DNA of 64,000 nucleotides from assembly GCA_963698405.1 (NCBI GenBank), contig CAVOQT010000006.1:4034-68033 (forward strand), given 5' to 3'. The notes beneath the pieces are model-generated. The model had not been told where the DNA came from and made no database searches. It was given only the letters and a program-made list of their open reading frames with translations. How positions within the stretch are numbered: position 1 is the first letter of the stretch; each line of letters opens with the position of its first letter. This stretch comes from SHZI01 sp963698405 (GTDB taxonomy: Bacteria > Pseudomonadota > Gammaproteobacteria > Steroidobacterales > GCA-2729495). Positions 8,574 through 20,474 of this stretch are shown here, one piece after another. Position numbers and translations under genes: made by a program.

Positions 8574-9622
8574 GCAGACCGGACGGCAAAACCGGCGGCA
8601 CAAGGCGACTGCTGCTCTATGTAGAACAGGACTACTCTTTCGATATCCTGCGCCCGCTGCAGGCAGAAGCCCGGCGCCGCGGGCACGAAGTGCGCTGGCT
8701 GGTATTCGGCGATGCCTCGACCGGACTGCTGAGGCCGGGCGAGCTGACGGTCCGGAATGCCGCGGAAGCGGTGCGTTTTTCCCCGCATGCCGTGTTCGCG
8801 CCCGGTGACCGGGTACCCGCCTTCATTCCCGGCCTGAAGATCCAGGTGTTTCACGGGATCAATGAAGACAAGCGCGGCAACCGCTACAGGGAACGCGGCC
8901 TGTTTGACCTCTACTGCACGCAGAGTCCGGCAATGACCAGCATGCTGGAACCGCTGGCGCGGCAGCACGGCTACTTTCAGGTCAGGGAAACCGGCTGGCT
9001 GAAGCTGGACACGCTGTTCAACTTCCCCCGGGACAACACGGTTCACGAGCCGGCCGCAGATCCTGCTGGCCTCGACCTTTACGCCCAGCCTGTCCGGCGC
9101 TGAAGCCCTGTATCCGGAGATCGCCCGGCTCAGCAAATCACCGGAATGGCAGTGGCTGATCACCCTGCACCCGAAGATGGCGCCGGCCACCGTGGCGCGC
9201 TACAAGGCACTGGCTGGCGACAATCTGCTCTATTGCGAAACAGACCGGGTCATCGAGCTGATGCACCGGGCCGATGTGATGGTCAGCGACAACTCGTCGA
9301 TCCTGCAGGAGTTCCTGCTGCTGGGGAAACCGGTGGTCAGCTACCGGAACCGCAATCCCGGGCCCCTTTCTCATCGATATACAGGAGCCGGCACAACTGC
9401 AGGATGCGATTGCCGGCGCACTTGCACCCCGAGGCAGAACTGCAGCGTGCGATCGCAGCCTATGGCCCGGCCATCACCCCATGGCGCGATGGCGCGAGCG
9501 CAGGCCGCATAATGGATGCCACAGAAGACATGCTCGAGCGGGGCTGGCGGGACAGAAAGCCCCTGAATCTGCTGCGCAACCTGAAAATGCGCCGCCAACT
9601 CGACTATTACAAGTTCTGGTAG
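8570..9622 (+). CDS. CDP-glycerol glycerophosphotransferase-like protein (frameshifted)
   Basis: About 350 residues. The N-terminal part (RLLLYVEQDYSFDILRPL) is a Rossmann-like fold; the C-terminal part has the pattern of CDP-glycerol:poly(glycerophosphate) transferases: FHGINEDKRGN, WQWLITLHPKM, and DVMVSDNSSILQEFLLLGKPVV, where the conserved Asp-Ser-Ser binds the nucleotide. Frameshifts lie near 9063 and 9365. In Gram-negatives such proteins add glycerol-phosphate units to surface polysaccharides. Overlaps the YejM-like gene and is followed after 18 bases by a glycosyltransferase. Confidence 0.6.
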
Positions 9623-9640
9623 ATACGCACGGGAGCCACC

Positions 9641-10421
9641 ATGCATTCACTGTCGGCAATCATCGTATGCATGAACGAGCAGGATCGTATCCGGCCCTGC
9701 CTGGAGTCCCTGAAACACCTCGCCGACGAAATCATCGTCTTCGATTCAGGCAGCACCGACGACACGGTTGCCATCGTCCGCGAATACACCGACAAGGTCT
9801 GGATCACCGAAGACTGGCCCGGCGACGGCTTTCAGAAGCAGCGCGCACTCGATCAGGCCACCTGCGACTGGGTGCTGATCATCGATGCCGACGAGTGGCT
9901 GGATCGCGGAGATGAAGGCCTCGATCCGGACCATCCTGTCCAGGCCGCAGATCGAGGAAACGGCCTTCAAGCTGCCGTGGGGCAACGTGATCCTTGGCAA
10001 GCAAATGAAGCATGGCCGTTCTGCGCGGGCACCCAAACGCCTGTTCAGGCGCGAAGGTGCCCACATCACGCCGGTGGTCGTACACGGCCATATCGTCACC
10101 GAGGGAAAGACCGGCACGATCCGCGAGGGTTACCTGATGCACAACTCGCTCAGGGGCTTTGATCATCTGCTGGAAAAGAACCGCAGCTATGCCTGGGAGA
10201 CCAGCCGCAAGTACTTTGCGCAGAAAACCAGAAGCTTCGGCATACCCTTTGCCATCGTGCGGGCCGTGTGGACCTTCTTCCTGATCTATGTGCTCAGGCT
10301 CGGTTTTCTGGACGGCCAGCGCGGGCTGATGATGGCCGTGATGTTCGCGCAGGCCTCGTTCAACAAGTATGCGGGGCTGTGGTACCTGGAACAGAGCCGC
10401 GACAAGACTGCCGGTGGATAG
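9641..10421 (+). CDS. Family 2 glycosyltransferase, WaaE/KdtX-like (frameshifted)
   Basis: About 258 residues. The GT-A domain begins LSAIIVCMNEQDRIRPCLES, followed by DEIIVFDSGSTDDT, the nucleotide-sugar pocket, and the metal-binding DADEWL. The C-terminal half (RLFRREGAHI, VHGHIV, LRGFDHLLEKNRSYAWE, then a hydrophobic helix) matches the LPS-core beta-glucosyltransferases of the WaaE group. One extra base near 9903 separates the halves. The acceptor is probably an LPS-core heptose or a related surface glycan; this is inference from family and neighbours. Confidence 0.72.
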
Positions 10422-10427
10422 CCGGAC

Positions 10428-11541
10428 TCAGCGACCGGCCAGCTCCCGATAGATCTGCAGGGTTTTTTCCGTGCCCTGCTCGACGTTGAAGATGTCCCGT
10501 ATGCGGCGCTGCGCGCCTCGACCGAACTGCGTGCGCAGTGCGGATTCTGCCCACAGCTTCACGATGCCCTCGGCCAGCGCCTTCGGATCATTGACCGGAA
10601 CAACGAAACCCGACTCGCCATCGGCAACCAGCTCGGCATTGCCGCCGCTGTCGGAGAATGACAGCCGGCGCCCGTAAGCCATGGCCTCCACGACGGCCCG
10701 CGCCAGACCTTCGCGCTTGGTGGTCGGCAACACGATGATGTCGCTGGCGGCCGCCACCTCTGGCGCATCGTCACGGTAGCCGAGTATGTGGATGCGTTCG
10801 GGATGTGCCGCCTTGCTGACCGCATCGAGCACCGCCTGGTCGTCAGGCTTCGGCCCGACCAGCAGGATATGGATCGGCGCCTCGGCGGGCAGGTAGTGCG
10901 TGGCCGCAATCAGCACGTGCAGCCCCTTGTGGGCACGCAGGTTGGCAACCATCGCAACCTTGAAGGCATCGGCCGGCAGATTCAGCGCACTGAGATCTGC
11001 CGCCGGTTGCTGATACCAGGCGAGGTCGTGCCCCTTGTACACCGTGACCAGCTTGTCGGTACCCCACCACATCTGTTTTTCCAGATAGGTCTTCACGGCC
11101 TCCGACACACAGATGATCCTGTCGATGCGCGGATTGAGGCAATTCAGGTAGCTGATCGGATCGTAGCGTCTCAGACTGCCCGGCTGGCCACGGTAGACCA
11201 GCACCTTGACCGGCAGCCCCATGGCAGCCAGCACGCCGTTGCTGATCGCACGACTGTTGAACAGATGCAGGATCTGAAAGCCTTCCTCGCGCACCAGCTT
11301 CCGGATGAAGCGGATCGACCGCAGCGAAATCTTGCGGCGGATCTTGTGCGGTATGACCCGGAGCCCAGCCCGCGGTAGTAGTCGACCAGGATCGGACTCC
11401 GGGCTGCACATGACGGTGATATCCACTTCACCAGCATGCCTGCGCCCCGCACAGCTGTGCAGCTTCCGGACGGACCGGATTGATGTTCCTGCGACCGAGA
11501 TAGTCGGCGATCACCAGAATCCTGATTTTGCTGTCCGACAC
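10428..11541 (-). CDS. Family 4 glycosyltransferase (frameshifted N-terminus)
   Basis: About 370 residues, GT-B fold. The N-terminal Rossmann part starts SKIRILVIADYLGRRN; the middle carries HLFNSRAISNGVLAAMG and VCVSEAVKTYLEKQ; the C-terminal donor domain has VAMVANLRAHKGLHVLI and the E-x7-E signature EGLARAVVEAMAYG. The GTG at 11541 is the best start; frame breaks fall near 11430 and possibly 11360. It converges with the preceding gene (6 bases between stops) and diverges from the next. Retaining glycosyltransferase of unknown sugar. Confidence 0.75.
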
Positions 11542-11662
11542 GGTCAGGACCACCCTGTGGTCATGCGCCGACTGCAGGCAGCATTGTGCGTCACCGGCTC
11601 TGGACTTGCATGCAGAGCCGCCGAATATGGGCCCGACTTCGCCACTGCACAGAGAACCGATC

Positions 11663-12770
11663 ATGCAGCCCGAACTGAACATCTATGTCTGTTCGACCGT
11701 CCGGCATCTGCTGTTTGCGCTGCTGCGGGCCGACCTGCACAGGGAAGAACCGCACCACATCCTGTTCTTCGCCGACTATCAGCACACGTCCCTGGCGGAC
11801 TGGCATCTCGAGCTCGCTGCCGGCGAACATTATCGTCCATGAGATGAGCCGCGGCAGCGTCCGCCAGCATATGGGTAGCAGCCTGCGCGGCAGGCTGTGT
11901 TACTTCTTTGCCATGCGCAACTGGCCGGCACCGGAAAGCCTGCTCGCGCCACTGCGGGCCCTGCTGGCCGACACGGCGCCAGCAACTGTCCGCAGCACTG
12001 AACGCGGCACAAACCGGCAACCGGCAGCCGCAGCTGTGGCTCTTCAATGAGCGCAACAAGATGGCACGCCTGCTCAGACTGCTGATCAGGCGATTTTCAC
12101 TGATCGAGGATGGCGAGTCGAACTACCGCCTGCAGCTTTGCCCCTGGTGGAAATGGCCGGGACGGCTGTTGCGTGGCCTTCCGCCGCGCACCCGGGTTCT
12201 GGGCGAGGAAGCATCCTGTGAGGCCATATATGCCCTGAATCCCGAGCGGCTGCCGGAACGGATACGCGACAAGGGGCGGCGCATCGATTTTCTGGAGCAT
12301 GCGATCCGCGCGCGCACTGATGGACCAGATATTCAGCGGCCTCGCTGAAATCCCCCGACATCCGCGGCAGGTCATCGTCGCCACCCAGCCGTTTCGCATT
12401 CCCGGCGTCAGCCTTGCCGACAAGCAGCGCGTGTATGACCGTATCAGTCAGCCACCTTCAGGCACGGGGCAGACCGGTTGTACTCAAGAACCATCCCGCC
12501 GAGGATGCCGGCGACTATGCGTTTCTCGGCGACCGCGTGATCCGGATTCCCGGCAAGGTTCCGCTGGAAGCGATGCTGCCGGGAAATACCGAACCGCTGA
12601 CTGTCGTTTCGGTATTCTCTACCGCCGGCATGGGCTTCGAACGCTATTGCCGACGGATCCGGCTGTGCGCTGAAAGCGAAAGCGATGCCCTGTACCTGCA
12701 GACCGTGCGGTCCTGGATTGCCGAGCCACGGAAACTTGATGAAGTTCTGCAAGAGAAGCTGCCTGCATGA
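11663..12770 (+). CDS. Family 52-like glycosyltransferase (several frameshifts)
   Basis: About 365 residues after correction. It begins LNIYVCSTVRHLLFALLRAD, the typical opening of GT52 and polysialyltransferase-like enzymes. The C-terminal half has QVIVATQPFRIPGVSLADKQ and VVLKNHPAEDAGDY, the latter resembling the K-x-HP motif of sialyl- and related transferases, then VVSVFSTAGMGFERY. Frame breaks fall near 11825, 11975, 12300 and 12455. The ATG at 12767 of the Wzi-like gene overlaps its stop. Family call is moderate; the sugar donor is not known. Confidence 0.5.
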
Positions 12771-14285
12771 CCAGATTTCGCACGGAAACCCTGCTGCTCA
12801 CCCTCGCCCTGCTCGGCATCACCACAACCGCCAGCGCCGAACCCTGGATAGATACCTCGAATCTCGCGCTGCGCACGGAGATCCAGTATCTCGCCGACCG
12901 GGGGCTGATCAAGGCACCGGTCACCACCTGGCCGCTGATGTGGGCAGCCATCGAGACGCGACCTGCACGCGGTCGATGCCAGCCAGCTCGATGAGCCGGC
13001 GCTCAATGCCTGGCAGGACGTGATGCGTCATCTCAACTTTTCGAAGCAGAGCATCAGCGTCGGCCGGCGTCACGGTGGCCAACGATGACAACCGCTTTGC
13101 CGGCTTCGGTGATGAATATCGGGACAAGAACACGGTGGCCCTCAGCTACAGCACGATGGGCGACCGGTGGGCAGCTCAAACTGAAGCCGAGCTGGGTGGC
13201 AGACCCGGATGACGACGAGCAGTACCGCCTGGACGAGAGCTACCTGGCCGGGACACTCGGTAACTGGGTCATGTCCGTCGGGCTCCAGGACCGCTGGTGG
13301 GCGCCGGGCTGGGACACCAATCTGGCCCTGAGCAGCAACGCGCGGCCCATGCCTGCACTGGCACTGACGCGCCGCGACTCCCATCCTTTCAGGCTGCCGT
13401 TTACGGACGATTACCAGATCCCCTGGACGGTCACCACCTTCATGGCCGACATGGGCACCAACCGCACTGTCGAAAATACGCTGCTGTGGGGATTCCGGCT
13501 CAATTTCAAACCGCATCCACGCCTGGAGGTCGGCGTCACCCGTCTGGCGCAATGGGCCGGCGACGGCCGGCCGAGTGGCTTCGATACCTTCTGGGATGTG
13601 CTGATCGGCCGCGATAATTGCGGCAATTCAGGACTGGACTGCGGCGCTGACGGCAGCGAAGAACCCGGCAACCAGCAGGCCGGCTACGACCTGCGGCTGT
13701 CCCTGCCGGTCGCCGGACATGAGTTCGGCCTCTACTATCAGTCCTTCGCCGAAGACGGCAGCGACAGCAGCACCAAGTTCTGGACCAAGGCACGGCCCTC
13801 CGGCGGCATCGACACGACCGTCACCCTGCTGGGCACACCGGTACTGATGTATGTCGAGTACACCGACAGCCTCGCCTACTGCAGCGACAACCGCTCACGG
13901 GGCATCGGCGACTGCTACTACGAGCACCACATCTACAAGACCGGCATGCGCTACGAGGGGCGTGCGATCGGCAACCTCTACGACAACGACACCACCTCAC
14001 TGGTCTTTGGCATGATTTCCCAGATGCACAACGACGCGAGCTGGCAGTGGTCGCTGCGTTATGCCGAGCTGAACAACGACAACAGCGACGCTTACCCCGG
14101 CGAAGCGAACGGCAACACGGTCACCGAAATATCCGAAGACCTGCTGATGCTGTCGGGCAAAGTATCAGCGCATCTTCGGCCGCTGGAAGCTCGGCGTGGG
14201 CGGCACTGCCAGCCATTCGAGCTTCAGGGACCAGGCCAGCGACGATGACTACACGGCATTTCTCGACGTGGAATATCTGCTGTAG
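12767..14285 (+). CDS. Wzi-family capsule-assembly outer-membrane protein (frameshifted)
   Basis: About 505 residues. The signal peptide MTRFRTETLLLTLALLG ends at ASA; the mature protein begins PWIDTSNLALRTEIQYLADRG as in Wzi-family beta-barrels. The body shows alternating barrel strands, including SVGLQDRWWAPGWDTNLALS, GFRLNFKPHPRLEVGVTR and MYVEYTDSLAYCSDN, and ends with FLDVEYLL, an aromatic-rich terminal strand. Wzi binds capsule polysaccharide at the cell surface. Frame breaks near 12960, 13065, 13165 and 14160. Its 3-prime end overlaps a remnant on the other strand. Confidence 0.75.
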
Positions 14286-14700
14286 AACGGGCGGCGGAAG
14301 CGCTGCCGGGCGGCGCCCAGCAGCGCCAGTGCCGAACCCAGGAGCCAGATTGCCGGCGGCGCCGGAACGGCAGACAACCGATAGCCAACGGTAGTTGAGT
14401 CGTAGCCCATCCACTGGCCATTGACTACTTCAAAAAATGCGTAATTGGCCAATGGACTCGGCGCATTGATCAGTGCGCTGGCTTGACTGTTGTAGGGCAG
14501 GCATGGCGCCTCGCATTGCCGCGGTTCAAAGGAAACCCAGTAGGTTCCAGGGCCGAGTGCAAGCGCAAGACCACTGACACCACGCCAGCCGTAAACGGGA
14601 TCGGTGTCCATAACGAAACTCCCGAACCCTATTTCCACGCCCGGAATGTCTCCACCATCGGTATAGAAGGCAACCGTAGTCGGAATCGATCCGGCATCGA
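14249..14700 (-). pseudogene. 5-prime-truncated PEP-CTERM-like secreted protein
   Basis: About 150 readable residues ending VPAPPAIWLLGSALALLGAA then RQRFRR, the tripartite sorting tail (VPxP motif, hydrophobic helix, basic end) recognised by exosortases. Upstream the frame runs straight into a palindromic repeat and then the 3-prime end of the MMPL gene; there is no signal peptide, although such proteins always have one. The gene seems to have lost its 5-prime part at the repeat. Its stop overlaps the Wzi-like stop by 37 bases. Confidence 0.6.
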
Positions 14701-14720
14701 AGGCAGGAATCAGCCTTCTC

Positions 14721-14778
14721 TGAGCGCCTTCAGGCGCGATCTGAAGCCGCTGGAAATCGCGGCTGAAGCCGCTCCTAC
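14721..14778. repeat. REP palindrome pair with GTAG head
   Basis: Two related units in opposite orientation. The one ending at 14778 reads GTAGGAGCGGCTTCAGCCGC on the minus strand; the other is a degenerate version. The TAG of GTAG is the stop codon of the MMPL gene. Confidence 0.85.
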
Positions 14779-17151
14779 GGGCGGTCGCCGTTGGTCCAGC
14801 GTTCGTTGGCCGCCTGCATGATGAACTTCGGCTTGAAGATCTCGACCCAGGCCGGCACGAGGAACATCGCGGAACAGGCATTCAGCACCAGCATGATGAT
14901 CAGCAGTCGCGCCGAGTCTGCCTGAAAGCGCAGATCGGAAATGAACACCCACATGATGATGCCGCCGATCAGCGTGGTTGCCGTGAATGCGATCGCCACA
15001 CCGGTCGTGCTGACTGCCCGCTTCACCGCTTCCTGCAGATCGGTGGCGACATGCATCTCTTCCTTGATGCGGTCCATCATGTAGATCGCGTAGTCCACGC
15101 CCAAGGCCGATACCGACCGCGATCATCGGCACCGTGTTCACGTTCAGACCCATGTCGAGCAGGCCCATGCAGGCATAGGTCAGGGTGGTCGCAAAACCCA
15201 TCGAGGCCAGCATCATCACGCCGGAATGCAGTGAGCCGTAGAACCAGAAGGTGAACATCAGGATCAGCACCAGCACCGCCGGCACGACGATGAGGTTGGT
15301 CTCGAAGGCTTCCTCATCGATGGCCGCGGTAACGCCGACCGGACCACCGGCCAGCTCGATTTGCAGACCGGGCATCTTGCTGCCGACTTGTCCCGCCATT
15401 CCTTGACCATGTGAATGGCGCGACGGATGGTCTCGCCGGTGTGGTCCTTGTAGTAGAAGACCATGTTGGCAACCTGCTCATCAGTGATCCAGAAACTCGA
15501 GCAGCGCACCTGGAACCGGTGCTGACATCATGTACATGAACATCAGGCCACCGACATCGCTGGCGCGATTCGGCACCACTGCCCAGCGCGGATCGTCATT
15601 GCGGGTCATCTGGTTGACCTGCATGACCAGATTGTTGAGCCCCTTTGCACCGCCCATCGTTGCGATCGAGCAGCATGTAGTTCTGGAAATCTGCCAGCGC
15701 CTTGATGACCTCGGGACGCTTGAGACCACCCTTCTCATCGGTACGCGCGATGATGAACAGTTCCTCCGAGCCGGGGAACCGGTCGTTGATCGCCTTCGAT
15801 GACACGTTGAAATCGTGATCGCGGTACAGCAGCGGTGAACCGGGCTCCGGCTCGCCGATCTGCACCTTGAAACTGAGCGCAGGTCGCACACAGCACGATG
15901 CACAAGGTCACCCACAGCACCGCTCTCGCACGTGCCGCGTACCTACCACCAGTGCCAGCTTGGGGAAATGCTCGCGGATGAAACGTGCGCTTGGTCGCTG
16001 ATGTTCTTCGGCTTGGGCAGAATGGCCAGCAGCATCGGCAAGGTCACCAGCACGGTCACCACCATGCTGACCGCCCAGAACGATGCATAGATCGCCATCT
16101 TGTCGTTGATGGGCACCGAGCCCAGTCCGATCAGGAACAGTGCCGCCGCATCAGCGACGATCGCCAGCGCACCCGGACGGAACAGTGCGTTGAAGGTATT
16201 GCGGGCGGCCAGCTGCTTGTCATCGGTGCGGGCCAGCTCCAGGAAATAGCGCTCCACCTTCTGGATACCGTGTGACAAGGCGCGTGCCGAGATCAGGAAG
16301 GGCACCACCAGCATCAGCGGATCGAGGTTGTAACCGAGCACGCCCATGAAGCCGACGCCCCAGATGCTGGTCAGCGCCATGCCCAGCAGCGGCAACAGGA
16401 TGCCGTACAGCCGCCGCGTGTAGACGATCAGGATCGCCAGCACGATGAATACGGTGTACAGAAAAATCTGCAGGATCTGCACGCTGTAGGAATCAACCCA
16501 GCCCACCAGCACCGGATTGCCGGTAGCGTAGATCCGCACACCCGGCGCAGCCTCCTTGTCACGGATAGCCTGCAGTTCTTCGAAGATCTTGCCGTAGTCG
16601 AGCGCGCCTTCGTTGAGCGTGCCCTTGATGATCGCCGCCTTGAGATCCGGCGAAACCAGCAGACCAAACACTCGCGGACTCGCCACCACATCGCGCTGCA
16701 TCCCGGCCAGCTCGTCCGGTGAGTAGTCACCATACTGCGGATCGTAGTAAGTCTTCGAACGGATATTGCCGTCCGGGGTCAGCGAAATCTTGCGCGTATT
16801 GCGGTGCGTGAGACTGGTCACCAGGTTGTGGTTGATACTGGTCAGCTGGTCCATACCCTCAGTGATGCGGTGCATGCGCGCCAGTGTCTCGTTGGTGAAG
16901 ACCGTGCCTTCATCGACCTCTACCGCCATCGTGATGATGTTGGCGCCGCCGAAGGTATCGCGGATGCTGTTGTGCAGTTTGATGTAGGGATGCTGCTGCG
17001 GCAGCAGATCGGCAAAATCCGACAGCATGCGTACAGCCGGAATGTGATACGCAAACCAGCCGGTGATCAGCATGACTATCAGCAGCACCACCTTGCGGTG
17101 ATCGAACAGCAGATTGCCGAAGCGCGGGAAAAAACCCTGCATATCGCTCAT
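14775..17151 (-). CDS. MMPL/RND-family transporter (several frameshifts)
   Basis: About 790 residues. Starts MSDMQGFFPRFGNLLFDHRK, then a first transmembrane helix, a periplasmic loop, and a block of five helices (FLYTVFIVLAILIVYTRRL to VVTVLVTLPMLLAILP). The second half repeats this plan with a loop and ends in a helix bundle containing AVGIG-VDYAIYMMDRIKEE, the sterol-sensing-like segment with Gly-Asp-Tyr chemistry. Frame breaks near 15930, 15650, 15510, 15395 and 15110. Overlaps the YCF48-like gene by 4 bases. With DUF1302 and DUF1329 proteins next door it is probably an exporter of hydrophobic molecules to the outer membrane. Confidence 0.78.
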
Positions 17152-18106
17152 GTCAGCTCCTCGGCACTACATAGCAGCGCACCGGCAGCACCGCCGATAA
17201 GCAACTGGTTCTCGCCGACGGAATGGATGACGCGCAGGAACAGTCGTGCGGGCTGGCCGTGCGCCACGCGCTGCCAGCCGTCACCGGCCAGCTTCAGCAA
17301 TACGCCTTCGCCGCCAGCGGCATAAACATCAGCACCGATTCCGGCCAGGCTGTATAGCGGCACCAGCGTTGGCGTGGCCTGCATTGCCCAGGTCTTGCCG
17401 CCATCGGCGGTATGCAGTATCTGACCCGCGAGACCGACTACCCAGCCCGTATCCAGATCGCGGAAATATGCATCCTGCGGATAGAACTCGTCCGGCAGCG
17501 GCTCGCCCGGCGTCCAGGTTTCACCACCATCCGCGCTGTGTACGTTGAAGCCGAACTCGCCAAAGATCACGGCATGCTCCGCATCGAGGAACTGGATCGT
17601 GGTCAGGATCGTGTCATCACCGATCGACCGGTCATCCCAGTTCTGACCAGCATCCTCACTGACGATGATGGTGCTGAAACTGCCAACCACCCACAGGCGG
17701 TTACTGCGGATCGCAGGTGATGCCCTGCGGTGACTCTTCCGTCTGGATCGGTGTTTGCCGTCCACGTCTGACCATCATCTGTGGAAACCAGCACCTCGCC
17801 CTCGGTCGCCAGCGCGGCAAACTGCCCGTTCGGACAGGCAGCGATATCGATCAGCGACGGCCAGCCCGGCAGTTCCTGCCGGCTCCATGTCGTACCGGCA
17901 TCGACGGAGCGCAGCACCACACCATGATTGCCAACCACCAGCAACACCTGGTCGCTGGATGCAGCATCCTGGAACAGGTCACCACGACGCAGCGGCACAG
18001 ACTGCGATGCCTCTACGCCCTTGAGATTGAGCGGCGACTCGCAGGCTGCAAGCAAACCGGCAGCTGTCAGCACGAACGCGACGAGTCGAACGACCGAGTA
18101 TTTCAA
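17148..18106 (-). CDS. YCF48/BNR-like beta-propeller lipoprotein (frameshifted)
   Basis: About 319 residues. Signal peptide with lipobox LLAAC, acylated Cys at residue 22. The body is built from repeats of the photosynthesis-assembly YCF48 type, each with a GVVLRSVDAGTTWSRQELPG or ILHTADGGKTW pattern, consistent with a seven-bladed propeller. One frame break near 17715-17740. Translationally coupled to the MMPL transporter, a pairing seen repeatedly beside DUF1302 and DUF1329 genes; likely an accessory of that envelope system. Confidence 0.75.
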
Positions 18107-18398
18107 GCGCCCCCCTTAATATCGTCCTGCTTAATGAACAGGATGACTGACATATGGCGTAGCGTAAATGTGGAATGATTCTGCTCGAATCGTAACGCCT
18201 GGATCATTCATTTTCGGCAGGCCTGCATGCGAACTGGACGCTGCAAGCTGTCGCCCATTGACGGGCATTCGGGCGCATGGCAGAAGAGATATCAGGGCGG
18301 CTGGTGGCAGTCGGGGGATTTCCGCATCACGCTCGTCAGCTCCACGTGCCTGTTTCAGGATGCTTTGCGCTTACGTGAACTTCCAGGGGGAAATCGCT

Positions 18399-20457
18399 AT
18401 GAGACTCATTCACATTCCGCTTGCAGCCAGTCGTTGCAGCATATTGCTCGGCATGGCTCTCGGCATCGGCCTGAGCACTCCGGCTTATGCTGTGTGGAAT
18501 TCAGCAGACGGCTCACTCGAAGTCCGCGGCTTCGTCGACAACATGACGAACGTGCGCGACGAAGTCGGGCTGACCAAGCAGCGGGTGCAGGGACAGCTGG
18601 AACTCTTCAAGCAGGCCCAGCCACGCGGCATATTCTCCGACCTGTCGATCGGCGCGACTTTCCGGCTCAGCTACGATGCCGTCTACGATCTGAACTCTGA
18701 TGAGTACGGCCGCAGCGCCGGCGGCCCGTTGAGCTACTCTGCCCCGGGCAATCCGGACTTTTTCAGCTATATAAACGGCGTTCGCCCCACCGTTCTACCG
18801 CCACCGACCAGACCTCGTCTACGCGGGCATCTTCGGGCCGGATTTCACCGGCGCCGATGGCGCCATTCCACTGCCTGGTACCGGCGGCACCATCAACTCG
18901 CCGAGCAACCCGAACGACGGACTGCGTTTTGCCGCAGGCGATATCTACTCCTATCAGGACGGCGGCGTGATGCTGGCCACACCGGTACGGCCCTGCGATA
19001 CGGACAGCCGCGGCTGTACCAGCCTCAAAGACTACATGGACAAGGACCGCGACGAGCTGCGCTACAAGGAGTTGAACGACGATTGGGATTTCATCCGCGA
19101 GCTGTGGGTCGCCGGGATCCATCCCGATGGGCAGTGGTGACGACGAACTCGCCATCCGCCTCGGCCGGCAACAGGTCGTGTGGGGACGCACCGACCTGTT
19201 CCGCGTACTCGATATCGTCAACCCGATGGACTTCTCGCGCGAGAATCTCTACGCGGAGTTCGAGGACTCACGCATCCCGCAGTGCGATGATCGAACCTCG
19301 AATACCGGCATCGGCGCCACCAAGTCACTCGATGATCTCAATTTCCAGCTGATCTACAAGATCGAGTCCTTCCGCCCGCATGACCTGGGCCAGGGCGGCG
19401 AACCCTATGCGATCCTCGGCGCCGGCAACCTGTTCCGCGCACTGGCAAACTGCTGGGACAACGGCTGTACGGTGGGCAACTTCCCGGCCACCGGGGTCAC
19501 CGTGGATTTCCCACAGCATTCCATCGGTATCCGCGACGTCAATGAACCCAACCACAGTGAGTTCGGCGGCCGGATCGAGGGTGTGTACAAGGGCGTCGGC
19601 TTCTCGCTGAACGCGATGTACTTCTACTCGCAGTTCCCCTCACTGCGCGGCGGAATTCCGACCGACGATCCCTTCACGCCTGCCGGTCGAGAGCGTTGCG
19701 CACCCCTACGACATCGCTTTCGATGTCGAATTCCCGCGCCTGTTCATGATCGGTGGCTCGGCCGACTGGTACTGGGAACGTGCCCGCACTTCGTTCCGCG
19801 TGGAGACTTCCTATACGACGGATGAGGAGTTCGCCGACACCAGCAAGCCGGACCTGTACTCGGAGTCGGATGTGTTCCGCGGCGTGATCGGCTTCGACCG
19901 GCCCACCTTCATCCCCTTCCTCAACAAGGACCGGGCCTTCCTGATTTCTGCCCAGGTGTTCTACCAGCACCTCATGGACTATGAGTCCTACCTGGTGAAC
20001 TCGAGCGGCATCGATACCGGTGGCGAACCGGAGAATCGGTTTCCAGGACTGGGAGGACAACGTGCTGCTGACCCTGCTCATCCAGGGCAACTACATGAAC
20101 GACCGGCTCACGCCGCAGATCATCACCGCCTACGACACGCGGGCCGGTGCCGGTGCCATCGCCCCCTCGCTTGAGTACAAGCCGGACAACAACTGGGTGT
20201 TCAAGCTGGGCCTGAACCTGAAGTGGGCCAATCACAAGGGCGCCATCGAGGCGGATGACAACCGCTCCGCCAATCCCTTCCCACCGGCCACCTGTGCACC
20301 GGACATCGCCCTGTCACCTGACCCGAGCCCCTGCCTGACCGCCTACAGCAGCCTGGGCGTCTCCGGCTTCGAGCCGCTGGGTCGCTTCCGGTCAGGCCCG
20401 CTCGGCACGGCCCGGAACGAGGACGAAATCCAGTTCACCATTCGCTACCAATTTTGA
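18399..20457 (+). CDS. DUF1302 outer-membrane protein (frameshifted)
   Basis: About 685 residues. The start at 18399 follows AGGGGGAA and gives a signal peptide ending TPAYA. The mature part begins SLEVRGFVDNMTNVRDEVG and carries RLGRQQVVWGRTDLFRVLDI and NPMDFSRENL, the markers of DUF1302 barrels, ending FTIRYQF with the terminal Phe of outer-membrane barrels. Frame breaks near 18785, 19130, 19690 and 20030. Divergent from the YCF48-MMPL pair across 292 bases and directly upstream of a DUF1329 gene. Confidence 0.82.
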
Positions 20458-20474
20458 TTGCGAGGTTCCTGACA

